A stretch of 62,932 bases of DNA from Gemmatimonadota bacterium (lineage in GTDB: Bacteria; Gemmatimonadota; Gemmatimonadetes; Gemmatimonadales; GWC2-71-9). The notes under the pieces are model-generated. The model had not been told where the DNA came from, did no database searches, and was given only the letters and a program-made list of their open reading frames with translations. The first letter of the stretch is position 1, and the number at the start of each line of letters is the position of its first letter. Positions 8,833 to 17,712 of this stretch are shown one piece after another. A program made the translations under genes and the position numbers. The DNA is taken from the NCBI GenBank assembly GCA_027294455.1, contig JAPULZ010000069.1, positions 1 through 62,932 of the forward strand, read 5' to 3'.

Positions 8833-10358
8833 ATCGGACCACGCTGGCAGGCGTCATGCTGTTGGGCTGGATCGCCAGCCTCGGATGGCTCTTCACCCGC
8901 GCGGCCGGGGGCCCGAGGGGCGAGGCTCTGGGGGACGCCGTGCGGGCCGTCGAGCCCGGCGCCATGTTCTACACCGTGATGTTGGGCGGCGTCCCGATCG
9001 GCTTCGCGTCAAACACCGTCGATACGGTGCCCGAGGGCCTGCTGATCGAAGACCGGCTGACCCTCGAAGTCCCCGCGCTTGGCAGCGTGCAACGGGTCGA
9101 GGCCCGCACCGTGGCCCGGCTCACCAACACTCTGCGGCTGCAATCCTTCGAGGCCAGCATGAATGCCAGCGCCGGCCGATTCGCGGCCACGGGAGCAGTA
9201 TCGGGCGATTCGCTGCTCACGGTCACACTGCACAGCGGCGACCGCCGTCAGGACATCGAGGTTCCCCTCCACGAACCCATCGTGCTGCCCGCGTACATGC
9301 CGCTGCGGATCGCGTTCGGCGGACAGCTCGAAGTCGGTGCGTCGTATTCGCTGAAAACGTTCGATCCCCTGCAGCTGCAAAGCCGTGACGTCACGGTACG
9401 GGTAGTGGACCAATCGACCATCCTGGTCCCCGACAGCTCGGCATTCGACTCCACCGCCATGGAATGGGTGGCGGCCAGATTCGACACGGTCCCGGCCTGG
9501 AGAATCGAGCAGACAACGGACGGCATGACGGTCGATGCCTGGATCGACCAGTTCGGGCGGGTGGTGAGCGCCTCTTCGGCCATGGGTCTCACGATCGAGC
9601 GGACCGCCTTCGAGCTGGCCTTCCTCAATTTCCGGGACCGCGATCGCGACGCATCGATGGCCGACGCCATGGGGCTCGACATCATCCAGCAAACGGCGAT
9701 CGCATCCAACGTGGTCCTCGGCACGGAGCGAGAGACCCTCCGCGTCGTCATGCGTGGGATCACCCCGGACGGGTTCGATCTGGACGGAGGACGGCAAGCC
9801 CTCGTGGCCGACACGCTCACCGTGCGCCGCGAAGATCCCGACACTTTGAACCCTGGTTACCGCATTCCGGCCAGCGGACCGGACCTCAACCCGTACTTCA
9901 CAGCCGAGCCCCTTCTCCAGTCCGACCATCCGATCATCCAGGCCCAAGCACGCCAGATCGTCGGGAGGCAGCGGCGTCCGGTGCGCGTCGCCCGATTGTT
10001 GGTCGACTGGGTGTACAACGAGGTGGACAAGGAAATGACGGTCGCAATCCCGAGCGCCGTGGAGGTGCTGGAGACCAAACGTGGCGACTGCAACGAGCAC
10101 ACCATCCTCTTCGTGTCGCTCGCCCGGGCGGTGGGACTCCCCGCCCGCACGGCGGCCGGACTCGTCTACGTGGACGGCAGCTTCTACTACCATGCATGGG
10201 CCGAGGTCTACCTCGGCGGGTGGGTCGCCGTGGATCCCACGTTCGGACAGTTTCCGGCCGATGCATCCCACCTTCGCTTCACCATCGGGGGATTGGCTCG
10301 CCAAGTCGAGCTCATACGCTTGATCGGCCGGCTGTCCCTCGAAGTCGTCGGAACCTAG
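8829..10358 (+). CDS. Membrane-anchored transglutaminase-like protein
   Basis: A 509-residue protein with an N-terminal anchor or uncleaved signal (about residues 5-25), a long beta-rich extracytoplasmic part, and a C-terminal transglutaminase-like domain (about residues 385-490). The likely catalytic triad is visible: Cys in KRGDCNEHTILF, His in FYYHAWAEVYL and Asp in WVAVDPTFGQ. Bacterial members can be peptidases or amide-processing enzymes; the substrate is unknown. The ATG overlaps the macro-domain stop, and an AGGAG next to its own stop serves the following ABC gene. Coupling to an exporter suggests a role in envelope assembly. Confidence 0.85.
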   Translation: MNRTTLAGVMLLGWIASLGWLFTRAAGGPRGEALGDAVRAVEPGAMFYTVMLGGVPIGFASNTVDTVPEGLLIEDRLTLEVPALGSVQRVEARTVARLTNTLRLQSFEASMNASAGRFAATGAVSGDSLLTVTLHSGDRRQDIEVPLHEPIVLPAYMPLRIAFGGQLEVGASYSLKTFDPLQLQSRDVTVRVVDQSTILVPDSSAFDSTAMEWVAARFDTVPAWRIEQTTDGMTVDAWIDQFGRVVSASSAMGLTIERTAFELAFLNFRDRDRDASMADAMGLDIIQQTAIASNVVLGTERETLRVVMRGITPDGFDLDGGRQALVADTLTVRREDPDTLNPGYRIPASGPDLNPYFTAEPLLQSDHPIIQAQARQIVGRQRRPVRVARLLVDWVYNEVDKEMTVAIPSAVEVLETKRGDCNEHTILFVSLARAVGLPARTAAGLVYVDGSFYYHAWAEVYLGGWVAVDPTFGQFPADASHLRFTIGGLARQVELIRLIGRLSLEVVGT

Positions 10359-10367
10359 GAGTATTCC

Positions 10368-11132
10368 ATGATACGGTTGGAAGGACTGACCAAGAACTAC
10401 GGCAAGTTCGTCGCCGTGAATTCCATCGACCTGCACGTCCAGCGTGGCGAGATGTTCGGCTTCCTCGGGCCAAACGGCGCCGGCAAGACCACCACGCTGC
10501 GGATAATCGCCGGCATCATGCGGCCGACCGCGGGCCGCGTGTGGCTCGGTGGCATCGATCTGCTCGCTAATCCGATGGAGGCGAAGGCGCAGCTCGGATT
10601 CATACCGGATCGTCCGTTCCTCTACGAAAAGCTCACCGGCGCGGAGTTCTTGCGATTCGTGGCCGGACTGTACCGGCAAGAAGGTGACCTGGTCGAGACC
10701 CGGATCGACGAGTTGCTCGACGTATTCGAGCTGACGCGATGGAAACACGAATTGATCGAGGCGTACAGCCACGGCATGCGACAGAAGCTGATCATCTCGA
10801 GCGCATTGATCCATCGTCCCGAATGCATCGTGGTGGACGAGCCGATGGTGGGCCTCGATCCCAAGTCCGCCCGCCTTCTCAAATCCATCTTCCGACAATT
10901 CGTGAATCGCGGCGGCACGGTGCTGATGAGTACCCATACCCTCGACGTCGCGGAGGCGATGTGCGACCGTATCGCGATCATCAAAGACGGCGACGTGATC
11001 GCCCAAGGCACCATGCAGGAGCTCCGCGAGCAGACCGCGAGTGGAGACGCCTCCTTGGAAGACCTGTTCTTGAAGCTGACCGGCGGCGCCACCATGCGCG
11101 AGCTCGCCGCGGTGTTGGGAGACGCTACATGA
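10368..11132 (+). CDS. ABC transporter ATP-binding protein (ABC-2 type)
   Basis: A 254-residue cytoplasmic ATPase that would power the membrane partner encoded next. Seen: Walker A GPNGAGKTTTLR near residue 36, Q-loop region LGFIPDRPFLYEKLTG, signature YSHGMRQKL (in place of LSGGQ, typical of drug/lipid exporter ATPases), Walker B CIVVDEPMVGLDP and switch His in MSTHTLDVAE. A strong AGGAG precedes the ATG. Its stop overlaps the permease start (ATGA). Confidence 0.95.
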   Translation: MIRLEGLTKNYGKFVAVNSIDLHVQRGEMFGFLGPNGAGKTTTLRIIAGIMRPTAGRVWLGGIDLLANPMEAKAQLGFIPDRPFLYEKLTGAEFLRFVAGLYRQEGDLVETRIDELLDVFELTRWKHELIEAYSHGMRQKLIISSALIHRPECIVVDEPMVGLDPKSARLLKSIFRQFVNRGGTVLMSTHTLDVAEAMCDRIAIIKDGDVIAQGTMQELREQTASGDASLEDLFLKLTGGATMRELAAVLGDAT

Positions 11133-12817
11133 GCGTGGCCGCGTTGGCCTGGATTCTCTCACCGAAATGGCGCACGGCGCGCGCGCGCTGGCGGGCCGCC
11201 AGGAAGGATCGCGGTGGACGGGCGGTCCTCATCGGATTCGTCGGACTGGTGTTTTGGATCGCCGTCTTCGGGGTGCTGTTCCGCGTATTGCGTTACTTCC
11301 GCGGGATCGAGGAAATCGGACCGCTGTTGGCAGGAAAACTCCTCGCCATCGTTCTGCTCTCCTTTCTCGCGCTCCTGCTGCTCTCGAACGTCATCACGGC
11401 CCTCTCGTCTTTCTTTCTCGCGCAGGACCTGGATCTCTTATGCTCGTCACCGGTGGACTGGCTCCACCTGTATGTGGCGAAGCTCGGCGAGACGATCGTG
11501 CACAGCTCCTGGATGGTCGCGCTCATGGCCGTCCCCATCCTCACGGCGTACGGCGTGGTCTATGGTGGGGGCTGGCTGTTCGGCCCGTACGCCGTCTTCG
11601 TATTCCTGCCGCTGCTCATAATCCCCGGGGCAATCGGCAGCGCGATCACGCTGGTCCTCGTCAACGTGTTTCCGGCCCGCCGCACGAGAGACTTGCTGTC
11701 CATCATCACCATCGCCGCCGCCGCCGGGCTCGTCTTGCTGTTCCGCATCATCCGGCCCGAGCAGCTCGTCCGGCCGGAAGGCTTTCAAAGTCTCCTCGAT
11801 TTCATCACCCTGTTGCGCACGCCCACCTCACCGCTCCTGCCGAGTGAGTGGGCATCGAATGGGTTCATGGGATTTCTGGTCGGACCGTTCGACTTGCTGC
11901 CGCTGGCATTGCTGTGGAGTACGGCCGGGGCATTCGTCGTGGTAGGCGCGTTGCTGCATCGCGCGATGTATGCCATCGGGTTCACCAAGGCCCAGGAGGG
12001 AGCCGAACGATACATCCGAGGTACCATCTGGCGTGTGCTGCTCGATCCGATCTTCAAACCTCTGGCGGTTGCCAAGCGGGAATTCCTCATCAAGGACCTC
12101 AAGCTGTTTTTCCGCGACACGACGCAGTGGAGTCAACTGATCCTGCTTGGGGTCCTCGTGGTGATCTACCTCTTCAATATCCGCGCGTTGCCGCTGTTTC
12201 GCGGCGAAGAGGTGCCGGCATTCCTCATTTCCGTCATTTCCTTCTTGAATCTCGGATTGGCCGGGTTCGTGCTGGCCTCCATCGCCGCCCGCTTCATCTT
12301 CCCGTCGATCTCGCTGGAAGGGCGGCAGATGTGGCTCCTGCGCTCGAGCCCCCTCGACCTCCGGGCGTTGATCTGGTCGAAGTACTGGATCGGGACCATT
12401 CCCCTCCTGGTGTTGGCGCTCATCATCACCATCTTCACCAATGTGATTCTCCACGCCTCGCCGTTCATGATGGCGCTGAGCATCGTGACCATCATCCTGC
12501 TGACCTTGGCGATCAGCGCGCTGGCGTTGGCGTTCGGCGCGCTGTATCCGCAGTTCGAAACCGAGAACGCCGCGCAGATCCCGACCTCCTTTGGCGGCCT
12601 GATCTTCATGATGACCACGATCGCTCTGGTGGCGATCGTGGTCGTTCTCGAAGCGATACCGGTTTCGGGATACGTGAGCGCGACGTTTCGGGGAGAAGAT
12701 GTGGCAGTCACCGCACGAATGATTGCGTCACTGGTCGGGGTGGTGATCCTGTGCGTTTCGGCAACGGTCATCCCATTGAAGTTGGGGTTGCGTCGGATGG
12801 AAGAGTTCGAGTTTTAG
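11129..12817 (+). CDS. ABC exporter membrane subunit
   Basis: A 562-residue integral membrane protein with a basic N-terminus and about ten to twelve hydrophobic segments in two halves separated by a cytoplasmic stretch (around residues 290-330, containing AKREFLIKDLKLFFRD). The large, two-fold layout matches the ABC-2 or putative ABC exporter family. The ATG at 11129 overlaps the ATPase stop; longer upstream in-frame extensions overlap the ATPase gene and lack membrane character. The substrate cannot be told. It ends the cutA-to-exporter operon just before a strong terminator. Confidence 0.9.
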   Translation: MSVAALAWILSPKWRTARARWRAARKDRGGRAVLIGFVGLVFWIAVFGVLFRVLRYFRGIEEIGPLLAGKLLAIVLLSFLALLLLSNVITALSSFFLAQDLDLLCSSPVDWLHLYVAKLGETIVHSSWMVALMAVPILTAYGVVYGGGWLFGPYAVFVFLPLLIIPGAIGSAITLVLVNVFPARRTRDLLSIITIAAAAGLVLLFRIIRPEQLVRPEGFQSLLDFITLLRTPTSPLLPSEWASNGFMGFLVGPFDLLPLALLWSTAGAFVVVGALLHRAMYAIGFTKAQEGAERYIRGTIWRVLLDPIFKPLAVAKREFLIKDLKLFFRDTTQWSQLILLGVLVVIYLFNIRALPLFRGEEVPAFLISVISFLNLGLAGFVLASIAARFIFPSISLEGRQMWLLRSSPLDLRALIWSKYWIGTIPLLVLALIITIFTNVILHASPFMMALSIVTIILLTLAISALALAFGALYPQFETENAAQIPTSFGGLIFMMTTIALVAIVVVLEAIPVSGYVSATFRGEDVAVTARMIASLVGVVILCVSATVIPLKLGLRRMEEFEF

Positions 12818-12852
12818 AGCGATTCTAGATTCTGGAATCTGGAATCGCATGC

Positions 12853-12887
12853 AAAAAAAGAGCGACTCACCGAGTCGCTCTTTTTTT
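12853..12887. terminator. Bidirectional intrinsic terminator
   Basis: A perfect hairpin with a GAGCGACTC stem and short ACC loop is flanked by seven A on the left and seven T on the right, so it can stop transcription from both sides: the exporter operon from the left and the minus-strand lipoprotein gene from the right. A second imperfect palindrome (GATTCTAGATTC, TG, GAATCTGGAATC; 12821-12846) lies directly before it. Confidence 0.92.
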
Positions 12888-12904
12888 CCTGCGTTCTGCT
12901 ATGA

Positions 12905-13825
12905 CTACACGCCGTCGCTGACCTCTTCGATGTGGTAAGGGATTCCCCACACGTGGGCGCGGTACGCACCATCCGGTGACCAGGAGCCACCGTCGAGGGC
13001 ATCGACAACAATCCGCTCACGGCCACCCTGCTGCACGACCCAGTAACCCACCCATCTGTCGAGGGCGGGGTCGTACTCCATCGGCAGGCGGCGCCATCCA
13101 TCGCGATCCGTCCGCGCATGGAACAGGTGAAGGAAGACATATGTTTCGCTCTCGAGACCGTTCGTCTCGTTCGCAACCGTGGCATACACGGTGATCGCAT
13201 CGCCGAGGTTCAGCATCGGCAACTCCTCCGCCAGCGAGAGCCGCTCGGCGGCGTCGACGATCTCCGCCACGACAACGTCGTTTACCTCGATGCTCACGGA
13301 CTGGATCGCGACGCTGCGCTCAGCCGGGTCCGTCATGACCACGTCATGCGGACTCACTTCAATGAGCTCCCAGTGGGTGGAGCGCCCGTGGTCGTTCACC
13401 CGTGCGTCTTCCAGATACCGGAACACGGCTGACTGCATGAGGGTGTGGTGCATGGGCTTCTCGACGATCTCTTCGAGATCGTTGCGATACATGAACGTTC
13501 CCTCGAACACGATCGTGCGGTACACCGTTGCCAGACCCGCTTCGCGATCCACTTCGATGCGAATCTCGCGGTCGACCGCCACGCGATGCCGGCGTCCCCA
13601 CGCCCGCGGGGGCTCCGCGGCGGCGGCGGCGGCGTCAAAGTAGTTCGCGACGTGCTGGACGACGCCATCATCGCCGAACTCATCCGCGAAGAACCCCGCC
13701 TCGGCCAAACTGGCGACGATGTCTTCGCGATCTTCCTCGGACGCATTGCCGGGACCCAAACTGTCGTTACAACCGGCCAGGGCCAGTACGCTGAAGGCCA
13801 GCGCCGACGTCAGATACTTCTTCAT
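12905..13825 (-). CDS. Lipoprotein of unknown function
   Basis: A 306-residue exported protein. The start MKKYLTSALAFSVLALAGC is a classic lipoprotein signal with lipobox LAGC (Cys19), followed by an acidic linker. The mature part is beta-rich and contains DREIRIEVDREAGLATVYRT and a C-terminal WGIPYHIEEVSDGV. No enzyme motif is recognised. It is a single gene with a strong terminator at its 3' end; about 300 nt without a gene separate it from the upstream Ccm cluster. Confidence 0.8.
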   Translation of the reverse strand: MKKYLTSALAFSVLALAGCNDSLGPGNASEEDREDIVASLAEAGFFADEFGDDGVVQHVANYFDAAAAAAEPPRAWGRRHRVAVDREIRIEVDREAGLATVYRTIVFEGTFMYRNDLEEIVEKPMHHTLMQSAVFRYLEDARVNDHGRSTHWELIEVSPHDVVMTDPAERSVAIQSVSIEVNDVVVAEIVDAAERLSLAEELPMLNLGDAITVYATVANETNGLESETYVFLHLFHARTDRDGWRRLPMEYDPALDRWVGYWVVQQGGRERIVVDALDGGSWSPDGAYRAHVWGIPYHIEEVSDGV

Positions 13826-14068
13826 GTTGCACTCCCTTGAGTCGAGTCTTCGCTACTGCGACCGCGATTACTGCGGTCTTCCCGGCGTGTGAGCTGCGTC
13901 ACCATTGCCTAGGTTCCCGGCCATGGAGGCCGATCGGCCCGCATAGTAGTCGACTGCGAAGAGGAATTCTGTGACGCTCGCGGCGCAAAACCATGTGCGG
14001 TACGTCACCATACGCCCCAATGCCCCTATGCTCGCAAGTATTTGCACCGGGCACTAGAATGACCGCTG

Positions 14069-14095
14069 GTACGGGCGAGGCTGCCTCGCCCGTAC
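14069..14095. repeat. Perfect palindrome in a 300-nt gene-free stretch
   Basis: The gene-free stretch 13826-14126 contains one striking element: GTACGGGCGAGG, a CTG loop, and its exact reverse complement. There is no T-run, so it is not a classic terminator, but it lies 31 nt beyond the stop of the last gene of the minus-strand Ccm cluster and could protect or end that transcript, or be one copy of a dispersed palindromic repeat. Nothing else is recognisable in the stretch. Confidence 0.6.
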
Positions 14096-14126
14096 TGAGG
14101 AACTGAAACCTGAGAACTGGGTACCG

Positions 14127-14702
14127 CTAGCCGGATCGCGTAACCGCCGCTTGGCCACGGCCGCGCCCCTCCACCTCGGCTCCGCAATCGCTGCAGAACT
14201 TGGAATCGAGGATGAGGTCCGCGCCGCAGATCCAGCATCGGGGAGATGCGTCGGCGACCGTCAGGGAACGGCCGCACGTGGAGCAGTAGAGAGATCCCGG
14301 CACCAGCGGGTGCTGGCATGTGGGGCAATCGGGGGATCGCTGGGCCTTGACCCGCTGGATGAGTGCTTCCGCCGCATCATCCGCGCGATCGTGCGCACCT
14401 TGGGCGATCCCGAGCGCTTTTTCCTCTTCGATGGCCTTGAGAGCATGGGCCGAGTATTGCTGTTTGAGCTGCGCGTAGTCTTTCTCGGACAATTTACCCG
14501 TGGCTCGATCGAATTCGATTTCCCGGAGCGCGAGGAGCGCCCGGACCTTCGGCGACTCCGATTCTTCGAGATCGACGAGCTCGTCCTCGTCCCCGGTTGC
14601 CGCCGATACCGAGAGCCCCGGGGCCGGCGCGCGGAGCAGTGGCTCCAAGACCAACGCCAACACGACGAGGGCGATCACGGTACCGGTCAGCAGTTCGAGC
14701 AT
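14127..14702 (-). CDS. CcmI-like membrane protein with C-terminal zinc ribbons
   Basis: A 191-residue protein: one N-terminal membrane helix (LTGTVIALVVLALVLEPLL, residues 4-22), an acidic linker, then ALREIEFDRATGKLSEKDYA, the conserved segment seen after the membrane helices of CcmI-type cytochrome c assembly proteins. Two zinc ribbons follow (CPTCQHPL...CSTCG and CWICGADL...CSDCG). The ATG at 14702 leaves 11 nt to the ccmF stop, and the position supports a role in apocytochrome handling. What the ribbons bind is unknown. Confidence 0.78.
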   Translation of the reverse strand: MLELLTGTVIALVVLALVLEPLLRAPAPGLSVSAATGDEDELVDLEESESPKVRALLALREIEFDRATGKLSEKDYAQLKQQYSAHALKAIEEEKALGIAQGAHDRADDAAEALIQRVKAQRSPDCPTCQHPLVPGSLYCSTCGRSLTVADASPRCWICGADLILDSKFCSDCGAEVEGRGRGQAAVTRSG

Positions 14703-14713
14703 CGATGATCTCG

Positions 14714-16789
14714 TCAGCTCACGGAGGTTGTCTGTGCTTCGCCGACCAACCGCACGGAGTAGCCCGCGATGGCCCGGCGCGGCGCGCGGCGCGTCGGCCC
14801 ACCGCCGGGCCACATGACGATCACGCCACCGGCAACGAGAATCGCTCCGCCCATCCAAATCCACCACACGAGGGGTGTGAGTGTGAATCGATACACAGCC
14901 GTCTCCGTGCCTTCGATCGCACCGGCGAAGACGACGTACATGTCCTCACGGTAGTCGCTCCGAATTCCCGCTTCGGTGGAGGGCTGGAACGTCGGCGTCT
15001 CCATCCCATTGGGACAGGGCGCTACCGCGACCTGGCAGCTGAAATGTTGCCGTTTCTCACTGCGGATCATTCCGATGTCCTCGCCGCCCCGCGTGACGCT
15101 GACCGTCGCCGCAGTCACCCAGCGGTTGACCGACTTGAACTGCGACACCCCCATGTGCGTGAGGGTGTACTCATACCCAAACGGAGAGCTCAACGTCGCC
15201 GTTTCTCCCGGTTGGAGTGTCACCTGCAAATCACGGCGAAACGCCATGCCGGAAAATCCCACGAAGTAGGCAACGATCCCCAAGTGCACTACGTAACCAC
15301 CATAGCGCCGGCGATTCCTGCCGAACAACCGGGCCAGGGCCAGGCCGTAACTCTCCCCGTGCAGCCGATGCCGCGCACCCACCCCGCGCGAGAATTCCTG
15401 CAACACGGCGACGGTCACGAACAGCCCGAGGGTCACCGCCATCCCCGCGTAGAAACTCCCGAATTGCACTCCGATGAGGAGGAGCCCGCACGCGGCGGCC
15501 ACGGCCACCGGGACGGCGAACTGGCGCTTCAGATTGCTGATGCTGGCCTTGCGCCAGGCAATCAGCGGCCCGATACCGGTCAATCCCAGCAACGCGAGCC
15601 CGATGGGCGTGGTGACGCGGTTGAAGAAGGGCGGTCCGACGGTCACTTGCGTGCCGCGGATCAGTTCCGAGATGATAGGGAAGATGGTGCCCCATAGGAT
15701 GGCAAACGCCATCCCGACGAGCAAGAGATTGTTGAACAGGAAGGTCGCCTCACGCGACACCATACTCTCGAGGTGCCCCTCGCTCCGCAGCAGCGGCAGC
15801 CGGGTGGCGAACAACCAGACGAGGAACACGGCCGCAATAACGAGAAACACCAAGAAGAAGTACCCGAGATCCGACTGCGTGAACGAATGGACGCTCGAGA
15901 TGATGCCGCTTCGTGTGATGAACGTGCCGAAAATGGAGAGCATGAAGCTGAGGGCGATCAGGACGACGTTCCACTTCCTGAGCATTCCGCGCTTTTCCTG
16001 AATCATCACGGAGTGGAGAAACGCGGTCATGGTCAGCCACGGCAGGAAGCTCGCATTCTCGACCGGATCCCACGCCCAGTAGCCCCCCCAACCCAACTCG
16101 ACGTACGCCCACCACATGCCGAGGGTGATACCGATCGAGAGAAAGATCCAGGAGACGAGCGTCCACTTCCGCACGGCGTGAATCCAGGCGGCGTCGCGTT
16201 GCCGGGTGAGCAGCGCCGCCACGGCAAACGCGAACGGGATCGTGATACTGACGAAACCCAGGTACAGCATCGGCGGATGGATCGCCATCCCGGGGTTTTG
16301 CAGCTGAGGATTCAGGCCGTTGCCGTCCACCGGCGTGAAGGGCAAGCGCTCGAACGGGTTGGCCGAAAACAGGATGGTCGAAATGAAGAACAAGGCCACG
16401 AAGCTCGTGACGGCACCGACGTACGGGAGGAGCTTGGCGTATCGACTTGATGTGAGCCATTGGGCGGCTGCGGCGAACGCCGTGAGGATCAGCGCCCAGA
16501 ACAACAGGCTTCCGGCTTGCCCCCCATAGAACGCGGACAACGTGTACACCGTGGGAAGCTGCCGGCTCGTGTAGCTCCACACATAGGCCACGTTGAAGTC
16601 GCGGCCGAGCAGCGCGACGACCAGGGCCAACGCCGCAACACCCATCACGCCGGCCAGCGCGAAGACCGCACGGCGCGCACTCTGGACCAGCGCCGGGCGG
16701 CCGGTTTGACCGGCGATCGCACCGACCACAGTACCCCATATCGCCAGCAGGAAACCAAGCCCCAGTGCCAGTTGTCCAAGAATCGTCAT
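14714..16789 (-). CDS. ccmF: Cytochrome c heme lyase subunit CcmF
   Basis: A 691-residue polytopic protein that takes part in ligation of heme to apocytochrome c in the periplasm (Ccm System I). The WWD-type heme-handling loop is visible (WGGYWAWDPVENASFLPWL, about residues 235-253), as are conserved ITRSGIISSVHSFTQS, many membrane helices, and a large periplasmic domain before the last helix. The ATG at 16789 is preferred over a start seven codons upstream because the protein then begins right at the first helix. It lies between two zinc-ribbon protein genes and downstream of ccmE. Confidence 0.96.
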   Translation of the reverse strand: MTILGQLALGLGFLLAIWGTVVGAIAGQTGRPALVQSARRAVFALAGVMGVAALALVVALLGRDFNVAYVWSYTSRQLPTVYTLSAFYGGQAGSLLFWALILTAFAAAAQWLTSSRYAKLLPYVGAVTSFVALFFISTILFSANPFERLPFTPVDGNGLNPQLQNPGMAIHPPMLYLGFVSITIPFAFAVAALLTRQRDAAWIHAVRKWTLVSWIFLSIGITLGMWWAYVELGWGGYWAWDPVENASFLPWLTMTAFLHSVMIQEKRGMLRKWNVVLIALSFMLSIFGTFITRSGIISSVHSFTQSDLGYFFLVFLVIAAVFLVWLFATRLPLLRSEGHLESMVSREATFLFNNLLLVGMAFAILWGTIFPIISELIRGTQVTVGPPFFNRVTTPIGLALLGLTGIGPLIAWRKASISNLKRQFAVPVAVAAACGLLLIGVQFGSFYAGMAVTLGLFVTVAVLQEFSRGVGARHRLHGESYGLALARLFGRNRRRYGGYVVHLGIVAYFVGFSGMAFRRDLQVTLQPGETATLSSPFGYEYTLTHMGVSQFKSVNRWVTAATVSVTRGGEDIGMIRSEKRQHFSCQVAVAPCPNGMETPTFQPSTEAGIRSDYREDMYVVFAGAIEGTETAVYRFTLTPLVWWIWMGGAILVAGGVIVMWPGGGPTRRAPRRAIAGYSVRLVGEAQTTSVS

Positions 16790-16840
16790 ACGGCCCCTCG
16801 TTCGATACACATCACGCAGCGGGTCACCACCGACTCTCCG

Positions 16841-17602
16841 CTACTCGGACACACCGTTATTCGTCGCGGCCCGGGCCTCTTCGAGGAACGCCTCGATCGA
16901 TGTGGCGTGTTCCTGGTATTCGCCCCGTCCAACCGCCATTTCCTCATCATAGTTTGCCAAAAACCCGGCATGGGCTTCGCGCAGCCGGAGGGAGTCGCCC
17001 TGCATCCGAGCGATCGCACCTCGCAGCATCGCACCGAAGAGATGCCCGGGGACCTCCAAATCAAGCGAGTCGGCCTGGATCAGAGCAAGCCCCGGTGTGT
17101 CGCTGACGGAATGGAGCAGTGCCAGGTGATACCGGGCGTCACTATCCAACTCCCCGAGAAGTTGGTGGGCCTGGATGGCCATGGGTCCGAAGAACGACAC
17201 CTCCTCGGCGTCGCCCGCCTCGTGGGCGCGCATGACCCGGTCGAAAAGTCGGTAGGCCTGCTCTTGCGGCGATAGCTGACTCAAATCCGTCGTGGCCGCC
17301 TGGCCGACGCGCCCGGACGCCGGCGCCGCCGGCGGGGGGCGCACGGTCGACCAGACCACGGCCACCAGGACCGCTACCACCGCGAGTCCACCCATGATGA
17401 CCCACGGCTGGTGAGAGGCGGAACGTCCGGCACGTCCCGCCGGGGCGAGGCGGCTTCCACATTCGTGGCAAAACCGACTGCCTGCCGGCACCACCGCTGC
17501 GCACGACGGACAGGACGGGTTGGCCAGCGCCGCACCGCACTGATTGCAAAATTTCCCCGTGGCTTGATGCCCGCACGAAGGGCACGAAATAGCAGAGTGC
17601 AT
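16841..17602 (-). CDS. Double zinc-ribbon membrane protein with TPR-like domain
   Basis: A 253-residue protein with two N-terminal zinc ribbons (CPSCGHQATGKFCNQCG and CPSCAAVVPAGSRFCHECG, residues 8-53), a membrane helix (about residues 68-86), a Pro/Ala linker and a C-terminal helical domain (about 110-250) that looks TPR-like. The ribbons would be cytoplasmic and the helical part extracytoplasmic. It lies between ccmE and ccmF on the same strand, so a role as an accessory factor in cytochrome c maturation is likely by context only. TPR domains of CcmH/CcmI bind apocytochromes, and this could be a functional counterpart. Confidence 0.75.
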   Translation of the reverse strand: MHSAISCPSCGHQATGKFCNQCGAALANPSCPSCAAVVPAGSRFCHECGSRLAPAGRAGRSASHQPWVIMGGLAVVAVLVAVVWSTVRPPPAAPASGRVGQAATTDLSQLSPQEQAYRLFDRVMRAHEAGDAEEVSFFGPMAIQAHQLLGELDSDARYHLALLHSVSDTPGLALIQADSLDLEVPGHLFGAMLRGAIARMQGDSLRLREAHAGFLANYDEEMAVGRGEYQEHATSIEAFLEEARAATNNGVSE

Positions 17603-17712
17603 CCCAGCCCATTCTTTATCCTATGACCGACCCTTCGACTACGGGAGGTTCGTGTAGCGCGTGCGGATGGCGTGGAGCGTGGTGTGAAGGCTCGACAGTA
17701 GAATCGACGAGG

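Noticed and set aside
9009..11162. A 717-codon open frame on the minus strand
   Set aside because: It lies opposite the transglutaminase and ABC ATPase genes, crosses their boundary, is rich in His, Arg and Gln, and has no family motifs; it is a GC-rich shadow.
14069..14095. Intrinsic terminator of the Ccm cluster
   Set aside because: The stem is perfect but no T-run follows on either strand, so it is listed as a palindromic repeat instead.
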